The notes: generated by a model not told the origin, from the sequence alone. Positions 26,828 to 37,939 are shown, counted from the stretch's first letter. The stretch is 64,000 nt of DNA from Streptomyces sp. NRRL WC-3626 (GCF_000718785.1 NZ_JOCA01000001.1:248001-312000); one strand, 5' to 3'. A program made the numbers and translations.

Positions 26828-28167
26828 TCCCGATGCATCGGCACGGCGGTCCCCGGACCCCACCCCGGCTCACCCGAACGGAAGGGTCCGCGGCCGGCCA
26901 GCTCGAACGCGGCGAGGACGACGCGCGCCTGGTACTCGGCCTGGCGTGCGACCGTGATCCAGCGCGCCCCGAACCCGTCCCGGCAGTCGGCGCACCGCGC
27001 GTCGATGAGCCGGTCCAGCTCGGGCAGTGCCCCGCCGGGGTCGCGTCCGGCCCGGGTCACCAGCTGGTGCAGCAGTCCCGCCGTACGCAGGGCGAGCCGC
27101 CGCCCGGCGAGGCGCAGCGCGGCGAGGCCGGCGGTGGTCATGGACGGCAGCGGATGTGCAGAATCGTTACCCCAGTCGGGGTCCCACGCGTTGGCGAGCC
27201 CGGGACAGACCAGGAGATAGTCGTCGACCGGGGCGAGCAGCCGCTCCGCGTCGGGGACGCCGGCGAGATACGGCCGGATACGGGCGGTCAGGCCCGTCAG
27301 CAGCAGGGTGTCCTGGCGCAGGGTGCGGCTGACGGACCGCAGCTCCGCCTCCGCGTCGGGGTGCGGGGAGCCGTCCCCCACGGCCGCCACGCCCCACATG
27401 GGGGCCTCGACGACCGCGGTGACGGTGCCGTACCGGTGCGGGTGGAACCACGTCGACTCGACGGCGGCCTCGGTGATGGCGGCAGCGAGGTCGCGGCGGT
27501 GCGGGGGCGGGATGCCGTAGACGGCGGGACCGAGACGGGGCCAGTACAGGGCGTCGTAGGCGCCGAGTTCGCGTGGGACGCCGAGACGGGTGGCGATGGT
27601 CGCCACCCGCCGGTCCAGGCCCGGCAGGTCGCGGGTGAGTTCGACGAAGCCGCCGCCGATGTCGACGCCGTGCAGGGAGCACTGGAGGAAGGGCCGCAGT
27701 TCGTCCTGGAGGGCGAGCAGGGTGCGGGTCTCGGGCAGCGCGGCCGCGGCGGCGCCGTCGGGCAGCCATTCGGGCTGCTCCAGGAAGCCGGGCCGGAAGA
27801 AGTTCCGGAAGTGCCGGCCGAGCGTGTACGGGCCGGTGAGCCAGCGCTCGTTGCGGCGCAGTCCGTCGGGGTCGAGGCAGAGCAGCAGGTTCCAGGTGGC
27901 GTCGGCGCCCTCGGTGAGCCGGGGGTCGGCCAGGGCGCGCTCGGCCAGGCGCAGCACGGTGGCGCCGCCCATGGGCTCGTTGGCGTGCGGTCCGGCGACC
28001 ACGAGAGCCTGGCGGCTGCCGTGGCCGACGCTGAGCAGCCACAGGGGGATGCCCGCGCGGGAGACGCCGACGCGGCGCAGCCGGGCGTCGCGGGGGTGGC
28101 GGGCGACGAGGGCGGCGGCCCGCGCGCCCAGTTCGTCGACGGTCGGGTAGCGCAGGAGGGGCGGCAG
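26824..28167 (-). CDS. M14 family zinc carboxypeptidase (probable CTG start)
   Basis: 447 residues from a CTG at 28167. The zinc ligands H61 and E64 lie in GPHANEP, the third probably in LHGVD; VEAPMWG is a plausible catalytic-Glu region. No signal peptide is visible, so it may act inside the cell. In frame between the TGA at 28198-28200 and residue 56 there is no ATG, GTG or TTG. Yet codons RYPTVDELGARAAALVA are family-like, and GGAGG stands six bases before the CTG. Starting at the first standard codon (GTG 28002) would remove strands ahead of the zinc site. Coupled to the SSI gene downstream. Substrate unknown. Confidence 0.8.
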   Translation of the reverse strand: MPPLLRYPTVDELGARAAALVARHPRDARLRRVGVSRAGIPLWLLSVGHGSRQALVVAGPHANEPMGGATVLRLAERALADPRLTEGADATWNLLLCLDPDGLRRNERWLTGPYTLGRHFRNFFRPGFLEQPEWLPDGAAAAALPETRTLLALQDELRPFLQCSLHGVDIGGGFVELTRDLPGLDRRVATIATRLGVPRELGAYDALYWPRLGPAVYGIPPPHRRDLAAAITEAAVESTWFHPHRYGTVTAVVEAPMWGVAAVGDGSPHPDAEAELRSVSRTLRQDTLLLTGLTARIRPYLAGVPDAERLLAPVDDYLLVCPGLANAWDPDWGNDSAHPLPSMTTAGLAALRLAGRRLALRTAGLLHQLVTRAGRDPGGALPELDRLIDARCADCRDGFGARWITVARQAEYQARVVLAAFELAGRGPFRSGEPGWGPGTAVPMHRE

Positions 28168-28293
28168 GGCACACCTCCGTGAAGTGGCGCCGTCGCATCA
28201 CCGGGAGTGCGTGGCGTACGCACAGTCAGTCACGACTTCGGGGGTACGTCAACACCGCCGCGGCCATGGGGACTTGCCCGGGGTCCGGCGGGG

Positions 28294-28845
28294 TCAGTGC
28301 GTGGCGAGCCGGTAGGTGATCCGGCCGAAGCCGATCTGGTCGCCCTCGCGGACGACGGCCGCGCCGACCACGCGACGCCCGTTCACCGTGGTGCCGTTGG
28401 TGGAGCCGAGGTCGCGAAGCACCCAGAGGCCGCCCTGGTGGCGGAGTTCGGCGTGCACGCGGGAGACCGTCTCATGGCTGATCCGCAGCCCGCTGCCGGG
28501 GTCGCGGCCTATCCGCAGGGGGTGGCCGGACGCCGGAAGCGGCAGCAGCAGTTTGGGGAGCTTCTCGGCCTGCCAGGCGCGGCGCAGCCGTACGGTGAAT
28601 CCGGAGACGGCGGCCACGCCGCCGAACACCAGGCGCGAGAGGCGGCTCTCCTGCGGGAGGTCGGCGGTGAGCGCGGCGAGTTCGTCGGAACCGCGTGCCG
28701 CGAGGGCGAGTTCCATGCGCCGGACGAAGGTGTCGTGCGACAGGCGGCCCATGGCGACGCCGTCCCGCAGCACGCTCAGCGCTTTGTCGCGCTCCGCGTC
28801 GGAGAGCCGCGCGGGGTACGTGTGGAACTCGAAGGACGACGTCAC
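28294..28845 (-). CDS. DUF1707 and FHA domain protein
   Basis: 183 residues. The N-terminal 60 residues are DUF1707 (RLSDAERDKALSVLRDG, then GRLSHDTFVRRME), a small domain of unknown role common in actinobacteria. A basic linker leads to an FHA domain (about residues 105-183) with the core GRDPGSGLRIS, SRVHAEL and DLGSTNGTTVNG, which binds phosphothreonine peptides. It is therefore likely to act downstream of a Ser/Thr kinase; no kinase is encoded nearby. Start is GTG at 28845. Divergent from treZ across a 174-bp gap. Confidence 0.88.
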   Translation of the reverse strand: MTSSFEFHTYPARLSDAERDKALSVLRDGVAMGRLSHDTFVRRMELALAARGSDELAALTADLPQESRLSRLVFGGVAAVSGFTVRLRRAWQAEKLPKLLLPLPASGHPLRIGRDPGSGLRISHETVSRVHAELRHQGGLWVLRDLGSTNGTTVNGRRVVGAAVVREGDQIGFGRITYRLATH

Positions 28846-29019
28846 ACCGCTGATTGTCGGTCAGTGACGGCCGGGCTGTCCAGAAAGCGGGGAAACGGTC
28901 ACCGTGCGCGCGTGCCGGGCGACACCTGCCGCAAAAGGGCGGATCCCCCGGCGAATTGATCTCCCATGGCGCACGATGGACGCGCTACCTCACAGTGAGC
29001 AGACGAAGGGGAACCGTCC

Positions 29020-30765
29020 GTGCAGTTCGAGGTGTGGGCACCGCAGGCCGGCCGAGTGACGCTCCGGTGCGAGGACGTCACGCGCGGGTTGGAGCGCGAT
29101 CCGGAGCGGGAGGGGTGGTGGCGGGGGGAGGCCGGGGCGCGCGACGGCTCCCGGTACGGCTTCGCGCTGGACGACGGCCCCGTCCTGCCCGATCCGCGCT
29201 CGCGCCGCCAGCCGGACGGGCCGGACGGACTCAGCGCGGTCGTCGACCAGGACCGGTTCGAGTGGCGTACGGAGTGGGCGGGGCGTCCGCTGCCCGGCGC
29301 GGTGCTGTACGAGCTGCACGTGGGCACGTACACGCGCGAGGGCACCTTCGACGCGGCGGCCGAACGGCTCGGTCATCTCACGGACCTGGGTGTGACGCAT
29401 GTGGAGCTGATGCCGGTGTGCCCGTTCCCGGGTACGCACGGCTGGGGGTACGAGGGGGTGTCGCTGTGGGCGGTGCACGAGCCGTACGGCGGCCCCGAGG
29501 GCCTGAAACGCTTCGTCGACCGGGCGCACGCGCTCGGGCTGGGTGTCGTACTGGACGTCGTGCACAACCATCTGGGGCCGTCCGGGAATTACCTGCCGCA
29601 ATTCGGGCCGTACTTCACGGACACGCATCACACGCCGTGGGGCGCGGCCGTCAATCTGGACGCGCCCGGCTCGGACGAGGTGCGCGCCTTCCTCGTGGAC
29701 AGCGCGCTGGCGTGGCTGCGGGACTACCGGATCGACGGGCTGCGGCTGGACGCGGTGCACGCGCTGGTGGACACGCGCGCGTGCCACTTCCTGGAGGAAC
29801 TGTCCGGGGCCGTGGACGCCCTCGCCGCCGACACCGGCCGGCCGCTGTTCCTGATCGCCGAGTCGGATCTCAACGACCCCCGGCTGATCACGCCTCGCGC
29901 GCAGGGCGGTCTCGGACTGCACGCGCAGTGGAACGACGATTTCCATCACGCGCTGCACACCGCGCTGACGGGGGAGGGACAGGGCTACTACGCCGACTTC
30001 GCGCGTGACCCGTTCGCGGCCCTCGCCAAGACGCTCACCGGCGGGTTCTTCCACGACGGCACGTATTCCGGCTTCCGGGGCCAGCACCACGGCCGCCCGC
30101 TGGACCTGGACCGGATGGCCGGGCACCGGCTGCTCGGCTACAGCCAGACCCACGACCAGATCGGCAACCGCGCCCGCGGCGACCGGCTGGCCGCGCTGGT
30201 CTCCCCCGGGCTGCTGGCCTGCGCGGCGGCCCTGACGCTGACCGCTCCGTTCACGCCGATGCTGTTCATGGGCGAGGAGTGGGCGGCGGGCACGCCCTGG
30301 CAGTTCTTCACCGACCACACGGACCCGGAGCTGGCGAAGGCGGTGAGCGCCGGCAGGCGGCGGGAGTTCGCCGCGCACGGCTGGGCCGAGCGGGACGTGC
30401 CGGATCCGCAGGACCCCGCCACCCGCGACCGCTCCTGCCTGGACTGGTCGGAGCAGGAGCGCGAGCCGCACGCGCGCGTACTGTCCTGGTACCGGGACCT
30501 GATCGCCCTGCGCCGCGAGCAGCCGGACCTCACCGACCCCGACCTCGCCGACACCAAGGTCGCCCACGACCAGGAGCACCGCTGGCTGGCCTTCCGCCGG
30601 GGCGACGTCCGGGTGGCCGTCAACCTCGGCAAGGAACCGGCGGCGATCCCCCTGGGCATCACCGACGCGCGCGTACTGGCGGCTTGGGAGCCCGTGGAGC
30701 CCCCGGGCGCGGACGGGGTGCTGCGGCTGCCCGCGGAGTCGGCGGTGGTACTGCTGCGGGCGTAG
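29020..30765 (+). CDS. treZ: Malto-oligosyltrehalose trehalohydrolase
   Basis: 581 residues. An N-terminal CBM48-like domain (QFEVWAPQAGRVTLRC) precedes the GH13 barrel; the nucleophile D244 lies in DGLRLDAVHAL, and LIAESDLNDPR carries the acid/base Glu. It releases trehalose from the maltooligosyl-trehalose produced by TreY. GTG at 29020 has GAAGGGGA upstream. Together with GlgX and TreY it makes the TreXYZ-type route from glycogen to trehalose, used in stress protection and spore reserves. Confidence 0.95.
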   Translation: MQFEVWAPQAGRVTLRCEDVTRGLERDPEREGWWRGEAGARDGSRYGFALDDGPVLPDPRSRRQPDGPDGLSAVVDQDRFEWRTEWAGRPLPGAVLYELHVGTYTREGTFDAAAERLGHLTDLGVTHVELMPVCPFPGTHGWGYEGVSLWAVHEPYGGPEGLKRFVDRAHALGLGVVLDVVHNHLGPSGNYLPQFGPYFTDTHHTPWGAAVNLDAPGSDEVRAFLVDSALAWLRDYRIDGLRLDAVHALVDTRACHFLEELSGAVDALAADTGRPLFLIAESDLNDPRLITPRAQGGLGLHAQWNDDFHHALHTALTGEGQGYYADFARDPFAALAKTLTGGFFHDGTYSGFRGQHHGRPLDLDRMAGHRLLGYSQTHDQIGNRARGDRLAALVSPGLLACAAALTLTAPFTPMLFMGEEWAAGTPWQFFTDHTDPELAKAVSAGRRREFAAHGWAERDVPDPQDPATRDRSCLDWSEQEREPHARVLSWYRDLIALRREQPDLTDPDLADTKVAHDQEHRWLAFRRGDVRVAVNLGKEPAAIPLGITDARVLAAWEPVEPPGADGVLRLPAESAVVLLRA

Positions 30766-30781
30766 GCGGCCGCGGGGCCGC
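30766..30781. terminator. GC-only hairpin after treZ
   Basis: GCGGCC-GCGG-GGCCGC begins at the base after the treZ stop. The stem is only 6 bp but all G and C, in an 85-bp gap between convergent genes; further G/C-rich inverted segments follow at about 30812-30838. A weak terminator call. Confidence 0.35.
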
Positions 30782-30850
30782 TCCCCGGCGGGCGCGCCCG
30801 GTCACTGCGGCCGCCGCGCGGACGGGGTACCGCCGCGCGAGGGCGGGCGG

Positions 30851-31792
30851 CTACGGGGCCTCGTCGCCCCCGCCGAGGTCGCTCACGCGTTCCAGCATGA
30901 TCGGTTCCCAGGCGTGGCGCAGCCGGGTACGCAGGGTGAGCGGCGGGGTGGCCCTGCCCCCGGTGAGGGTGTCGGCGAGGTGGAGGACGGCGTCGCAGCG
31001 GGCCAGCCACAGGCCGCGCAGGCAGGGGCGGGCGCCGTAGCCGGCCAGGGTGGCCGCGCGTACGGCGGCCGGGGCGCCGACGGCGAGCGCGAGGCCCGCG
31101 ATGTCCTCGGCGGGGTCGCCGACCACCGCCGTCTCCCAGCCGAGGACACCCCGTACGCGCCCGTCCGCGCCGACCACGAGGTGCCCGCCGGTGAGGGCGT
31201 GGTGGACGAGGACGGCCGTACCGGGCTGGCAGGCGAGCTGGACCGCGGCGGGCGGGGTGAGCCGGTTCAGCCGGACCGGGTCGAACTCGTCGGCGGCCGC
31301 GAGGCGTTCCGCGGCCTCCGCGGCGGCCCGGCGCAGGGCCTCCAGGGAGCGCGGGGGGACGCGTGGCACGCCGAGCGTCTCCGCCTGCCGTACCGGCACC
31401 TCCCGCAGCCCCGCGAGCAGCCCGGCCAGGTCGGCCTCGCCGACGGCCGACACGGTGTGCTCCTCCCCCGTCCCGCCGGCCAGCCGGGTCTCCAGGGCGC
31501 AGAACAGGCCGGGCGCCCACTCGCCGTGTGCCACGGCGGACGGCAGCGCGACCGGGAGGTGGGGGCGTACGAGGTCGCGCAGCCGCAGTTCGCGGCGCCG
31601 GAGCGTGCCGGTCTCACGGTCCGGGGCGAGGCGCAGCACATGGCGGGTGCCGACCCACCAGGTGGCGCGCTCCGCGCCTTCGGCGACGGGCCGGACGTCG
31701 GGCCCCGCACCGCCGCCGCCGTCGTCGTCGCTCAGCAGGGTGCGGGCCAGCCGGCGGACGGTGTCCGCGGTGGGGGTCGGTGCCTGGGTCAT
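30851..31792 (-). CDS. APH-family phosphotransferase-like protein
   Basis: 313 residues. The nucleotide-binding N-lobe has WWVGTRHVLRLAPDRE, with the usual lysine region altered to Arg. The expected catalytic motif appears as LVHHALTGGHLVV, where the canonical Asp of HxDxxxxN is not obvious, and GVLGWETAVVGDPAEDIA replaces the usual DWE metal motif. It may be catalytically divergent or inactive. Start ATG at 31792. It lies 50 bp after the M24 peptidase gene on the same strand, probably one transcript. Confidence 0.75.
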   Translation of the reverse strand: MTQAPTPTADTVRRLARTLLSDDDGGGGAGPDVRPVAEGAERATWWVGTRHVLRLAPDRETGTLRRRELRLRDLVRPHLPVALPSAVAHGEWAPGLFCALETRLAGGTGEEHTVSAVGEADLAGLLAGLREVPVRQAETLGVPRVPPRSLEALRRAAAEAAERLAAADEFDPVRLNRLTPPAAVQLACQPGTAVLVHHALTGGHLVVGADGRVRGVLGWETAVVGDPAEDIAGLALAVGAPAAVRAATLAGYGARPCLRGLWLARCDAVLHLADTLTGGRATPPLTLRTRLRHAWEPIMLERVSDLGGGDEAP

Positions 31793-31842
31793 GGGCGCGC
31801 CGTTGCCGTTCGGGGAGGCGGTCGGGGGACGTGGGGAACCGT

Positions 31843-32970
31843 TCAGTCCACTATGACCATCTCCCGCTCGGTGTTGTTCAGCCGCCGGCCGCCGTCCTCG
31901 GTCACGGTCACGATGTCCTCGATGCGCACACCGAACCGGCCGGGCAGATAGACGCCCGGTTCGACGGAGAAGCACATGCCGGGGACGAGGGGCCGCTCCT
32001 CGCCCTCGATCATGTACGGCGGTTCGTGCGTGGTGACGCCGATGCCGTGGCCGGTGCGGTGGATGAAGTACTCCCCGTACCCGGCGTCGGCGATCACCGC
32101 GCGGGCGGCCCGGTCGACCTCCTGACAGGCGACGCCCGGCCGTACCGCGAGGAAGCCGGCCTCCTGCGCCTCGCGCACGAGGCCGTGCACCCGGCGCTCC
32201 TCGTCGGTGGGTTCGCCGACGTGGACGGTGCGGGAGGTGTCGGAGCCGTAGCCGTCCTTGAGGCCGCCGAAGTCGAGGACGACCATGTCGCCGCGTTCGA
32301 TGACGCGGTCGCCGATCTCGTGGTGCGGGTTGGCGCCGTTGGGGCCGGAGGCGACGATCGTGAAGTCGACCTGGGAGTGTCCGAAGCGGCGCAGCAGGGC
32401 GGCGAGATCGGCGGCGACGTCGGTCTCGCGGCGGCCGGCGAAGGCGACCTGCCTGATCTCCTCGAAGGCGGCGTCGGCGGCGGCCCCCGCGGCGGCCAGG
32501 AGCTCCAGCTCGGCGGCGTCCTTGACGGCGCGCAGCATGGGCAGGGCCTCGGTGAGGGAGGCGTACGAGGTGCCGGGCAGGGCTGCCTGCAGGCCGAGCA
32601 GATGCATGGCCCAGGCGTTGTCGCTGATGCCGAACCGGCCGTTCGCGTCCAGCAGGGCGGCGGTGGCCGCGTAGGGGTCCTTGCCGTCGGTCCAGTCGCG
32701 CAGGGTGAGGGCGGAGGCGCCGAGGGCGCGTTCGGCGTCGGGGGCCTCCAGGGTGGGGACGACGAGCACCGGGTCGCGGCCGGCGGCCAGGACCAGCAGG
32801 GTGAGCCGCTCCGTGGCGGCGGTGGGGGTGTAGCCGGTGAGCCACACCAGGTCGGGGCCGGGTGCCACCAGCAGTCCGGCGAGCCCGGCGTCGGCGGCCT
32901 GCCGCACCGCGCGCTCCATGCGGGCCCTGTAGTCGTCGGCGGTGAAGGACGCGGACGCGGCGCCGGTCAT
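31843..32970 (-). CDS. M24 family aminopeptidase P / Xaa-Pro peptidase
   Basis: 375 residues: a creatinase-like N-terminal domain, then the pita-bread catalytic domain. The five metal ligands are visible: Asp in VVLDFGG, Asp in GSDTSRT, His in TGHGIG, Glu in SVEPGVYL and Glu in RIEDIV. It cleaves N-terminal residues ahead of proline, or Xaa-Pro dipeptides, in the cytoplasm. The start ATG at 32970 fits the family; an in-frame extension of 33 residues upstream is not supported. The 190-bp gap to the divergent phosphoesterase contains an AT-rich palindrome. Confidence 0.9.
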   Translation of the reverse strand: MTGAASASFTADDYRARMERAVRQAADAGLAGLLVAPGPDLVWLTGYTPTAATERLTLLVLAAGRDPVLVVPTLEAPDAERALGASALTLRDWTDGKDPYAATAALLDANGRFGISDNAWAMHLLGLQAALPGTSYASLTEALPMLRAVKDAAELELLAAAGAAADAAFEEIRQVAFAGRRETDVAADLAALLRRFGHSQVDFTIVASGPNGANPHHEIGDRVIERGDMVVLDFGGLKDGYGSDTSRTVHVGEPTDEERRVHGLVREAQEAGFLAVRPGVACQEVDRAARAVIADAGYGEYFIHRTGHGIGVTTHEPPYMIEGEERPLVPGMCFSVEPGVYLPGRFGVRIEDIVTVTEDGGRRLNNTEREMVIVD

Positions 32971-33096
32971 ACGAGGGCCTCCCAGGGCGGACGTCAGGTT
33001 ACGGGCAGCATCCTGCCCGCCGGACGGGGGTGGCGCGAGCCGGTTGCCGGTGTTCGCCCGGCGGACCACCGACGCTAATGCCAGATCATTGCGCTG

Positions 33097-33112
33097 CCAT
33101 TAGAACTAATGG
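33097..33112. promoter_or_regulatory. Palindrome CCATTAG-AA-CTAATGG between divergent genes
   Basis: Seven-base perfect arms around AA, in a local AT-rich patch (33074-33136) unlike the surrounding GC-rich DNA. It lies 48 bp before the phosphoesterase ATG and 126 bp before the M24 peptidase start. A partial relative of one half (GCTAATGCC) occurs at 33074. Likely operator or promoter region; the regulator is unknown. Confidence 0.45.
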
Positions 33113-33160
33113 TTTGATCACACTGAACCGTTAACAGGGACATCGGGGAGGCATACGACC

Positions 33161-33916
33161 ATGCTCGTACTCGCGCACATCAGCGATCTGCATCTGGACG
33201 GCACCGCGCGGGCGACGGAACGTGCCCGGCGGGTACGGGACCGGCTGTGGGAGCTGCCGGCCGCGCCGGACGCGCTGCTGGTGACCGGCGACATCGCGGA
33301 CCACGGCGCCGAGTCCGAGTACGAGGAGGCCGCCCGTCTGCTGGGACTGCGCGACGGCACCGCCCCGTTCCCGGTGCTGACGTGTCCGGGCAACCACGAC
33401 AGCCGGGCCCCGTACCGCAAGGCCCTGCTGGGTGAGCCGGCCGCCGACGGGCCGGTCAACAGCGTGCGTGTACTGGACGGCGGCGCGGTGCTGATGTGCG
33501 ACTCCAGCATTCCGGGCCGCGACGACGGGGACCTGGACGAGGAGACCTGCGCCTGGATCGAGTCGGTGCTCGACGGACTCGACGACGGCCTTCCGGCCCT
33601 GCTCGCCTTCCACCACCCGCCGGTGCCGCTGCACCACCCCCTGCCCGACTCCTACCCCCTGCGCTCCCCCGACCGGCTGGCCGCCCTGCTGGCCCGCCGC
33701 CCCCGGATCGCCGGGCTGATCACCGGTCACGCCCACACCCCGGCCGCGACCACCTTCGCGGGCCGGCCGGTGCTGGTGGGACCGGGCGTGACCTGGACGC
33801 TGCGACTGCCCTGGGAGGGCGAGCAGATCGCGGACCGGGACGCCCCGGTCGGCCTCGCCTTCCACATCCTGGACGACGAGGGCCGGCTGACGACCCACTT
33901 CCGGGTGGTCACGTGA
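33161..33916 (+). CDS. Metallophosphoesterase (CpdA-like)
   Basis: 251 residues of the calcineurin-like fold. Metal motifs are ISDLHLDG at the N-terminus, GDIADHG, GNHDSR, FHHPP and GHAHTPA, all intact. CpdA-type members cleave cyclic nucleotides or other phosphodiesters; the substrate here is unproven. ATG at 33161 follows a GGGGAGG site. Its TGA lies in the palindrome TCACGTGA, which also holds the stop of the convergent PDZ gene, so the two genes overlap by eight bases. Confidence 0.88.
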   Translation: MLVLAHISDLHLDGTARATERARRVRDRLWELPAAPDALLVTGDIADHGAESEYEEAARLLGLRDGTAPFPVLTCPGNHDSRAPYRKALLGEPAADGPVNSVRVLDGGAVLMCDSSIPGRDDGDLDEETCAWIESVLDGLDDGLPALLAFHHPPVPLHHPLPDSYPLRSPDRLAALLARRPRIAGLITGHAHTPAATTFAGRPVLVGPGVTWTLRLPWEGEQIADRDAPVGLAFHILDDEGRLTTHFRVVT

Positions 33917-34463
33917 CGATGCCGGGGACGGCCGTCAGCTGCCGGTGGCCGCCGCCTCGATGGCGCACCGTCAGTCTCACCTCGTCACCCGGCCGGGAGC
34001 GGGCGACGGCCCGTGCCAGGTCGGCGGCGGAGTCGACCCGGGTGGCGCCGAAGGCGAGGAGGACGTCGCCGCGCACCAGGCCGGCCGAGAAGCCGGGCCC
34101 GGGGATGTGCACTGCGACGACCAGTGCTCCGGGTCTCCTGTCGTCGGCGACCTCCACACCGAGCCGGGTGACGGGCGCGGACGGCGCGGCGGACCGCGCC
34201 ACCGGTGCGGCCATGGGCATCTCCCCCGCCTGCCGCCTCAGCTCGGTCGGCCCGCCCGCGCCGACGACCGTGACCCCCACCGCCCCCAGCCCGGCCCCGG
34301 ACAGCACCAGCAGCACCCCGGCCAGCACCCTCAGCAGCACGGCCGGCAGCCGCCGCCCGCGCCGCCGGGCGGGCGGGCCGGAGCCCGGCCCGCCGCCGGG
34401 CCCCTCGCCCCTGCCGGCCCCGTCGCCGGGCATCGGCCGGGGCCGCAACGCGGTCTGTTCCAT
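33909..34463 (-). CDS. Membrane-anchored PDZ domain protein
   Basis: 184 residues. A Gly/Pro-rich cytoplasmic stretch with PARRRGRRL precedes one membrane segment (about residues 40-68). Beyond it, outside the cell, a PDZ domain: VTRLGVEVADDRRPGALVV, then PGPGFSAGLVRGDVLLAFGATRV with the usual ligand-loop and helix pattern. No protease domain is attached, so it may tether or sense C-termini of envelope proteins. It follows geoA by 40 bp on the same strand. Confidence 0.82.
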   Translation of the reverse strand: MEQTALRPRPMPGDGAGRGEGPGGGPGSGPPARRRGRRLPAVLLRVLAGVLLVLSGAGLGAVGVTVVGAGGPTELRRQAGEMPMAAPVARSAAPSAPVTRLGVEVADDRRPGALVVAVHIPGPGFSAGLVRGDVLLAFGATRVDSAADLARAVARSRPGDEVRLTVRHRGGGHRQLTAVPGIVT

Positions 34464-34503
34464 GGTTGCCTCCGCCTCCGGTACGGGCTGGTCGGGTCGG
34501 GTG

Positions 34504-36672
<2,169 letters not shown>

Positions 36673-36760
36673 CTACCCGTGGCCCGCCGGCGGCATCCGT
36701 CCGGCCGGGCATGATCACACATTCGCGTGAACCGTGCCCCGTACGGGAGTTGTGGAGCCC

Positions 36761-37939
36761 CTAGGTCCGGACCTGGATCAGCGCGTGGGTGCCGCCGGTG
36801 CGCCAGCGTTGTCCCTCCGCCGCGACCAGTGCCGCCTCGGTGTCGGCGGTCAGTCCGGTGATCACATCCGACTTCAGGGTGCGCAGGGCCGCGACCGGCC
36901 CCGGGAAGCAGGCCGTGGCCTCGGCGAACGGTGTGGTCGGGGGCCAGTACCGGTCGCCCACGAGCCGCCGGTAGTTGAGGTCGCCCTTGACGACGGTGAG
37001 CGTGGCGGCGGCGAAGTCCGCGCGGAGGTCGTCCGGCATGTCGGCGTACGGCAGTGGCGCGCAGGAGAACGGGTGCGCGCGCAGGACGAGCCGGCCGTCG
37101 GTGAGGGCGGACCACAGCCCGCGCCCGTACGCGGCGGCCGCTCCCCCGGCGCCGGTGAGCCGGCGCACCGCGTCGAGGACGTCGGCGGTGGTGGCGTCGG
37201 AGACGTAGTACGGGTACGGCTTGACGTGCAGTACCGCCCGGCCGATCCGGCCGTGGGCCAGCAGATGGGCGATGAGCAGGAGGTCCGGGACGAGTTCACG
37301 GCCCGCGTTGTCGGCGACGAGACACAGGGTGCCCGTGCCGGATGCGGCGAGCAGGGACCACAGCCGTTCGCTGTCGTCGGCCACCAGGGCGGGTACGGCG
37401 GCCTTCTCCTCGGCGCCCTCGGCGGACAGCCGGAAGCCGAGGTCGGCGCGGTTGCCCCACAGGGAGCCGTGCAGCAGGGCGCGCGCCCGCTCGTGCTCCG
37501 GGCGGCCGGTGAGGTCGTCGAGCGCGGCCAGTTCCTCGTCCGTGGCCGGTGAACCGAGTTCGGCGAGTTTGGAGGGGCGGAACGGGTCGACGCCCTGCCA
37601 GGGCCCGGGGGCGAAGTAGCCCACGGCGTCCAGCAGCCGGCGGTAGAACCAGCTCTCGGACCACAGCCACGGGACGTCGAACCAGGAGCGGCCGGCGTAG
37701 GTGTCCGTGCCCCAGGTCCGCCAGCGGTCCCGGTCGTGCGCGTCGGCGGGGAGGGGTTCGATCGTGCCCTGCGTGCACTCGGTGAGCAGCGCGTCGAGGG
37801 CGCGCTGCCGCTCGGGCCCGTACGGGAGGGCCTCGCGCACCTGCCGGATGATCGCGGGGTGCCGGTCGGCCAGCACGCCGTGCGGGAAGGTGCCGGGTTC
37901 GTCGCCGAGGATCACGGGCGCGGTGGGGTGATCGGACAT
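36761..37939 (-). CDS. ARMT1-like DUF89 damage-control phosphatase
   Basis: 392 residues. DUF89 family markers include VADNAGRELVPDLLLIAHLL, where Asp and Asn of DNAG bind the metal, HVKPYPYYVSD near residue 240, and KGDLNYRRLVGDRYWP, the conserved C-terminal substrate loop. Family enzymes hydrolyse damaged sugar phosphates such as fructose-1-phosphate; a methyltransferase activity was proposed for the human relative. ATG at 37939 is preferred to a GTG nine bases earlier. It lies between cprB and geoA on the same strand, 25 bp after cprB. Confidence 0.85.
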   Translation of the reverse strand: MSDHPTAPVILGDEPGTFPHGVLADRHPAIIRQVREALPYGPERQRALDALLTECTQGTIEPLPADAHDRDRWRTWGTDTYAGRSWFDVPWLWSESWFYRRLLDAVGYFAPGPWQGVDPFRPSKLAELGSPATDEELAALDDLTGRPEHERARALLHGSLWGNRADLGFRLSAEGAEEKAAVPALVADDSERLWSLLAASGTGTLCLVADNAGRELVPDLLLIAHLLAHGRIGRAVLHVKPYPYYVSDATTADVLDAVRRLTGAGGAAAAYGRGLWSALTDGRLVLRAHPFSCAPLPYADMPDDLRADFAAATLTVVKGDLNYRRLVGDRYWPPTTPFAEATACFPGPVAALRTLKSDVITGLTADTEAALVAAEGQRWRTGGTHALIQVRT

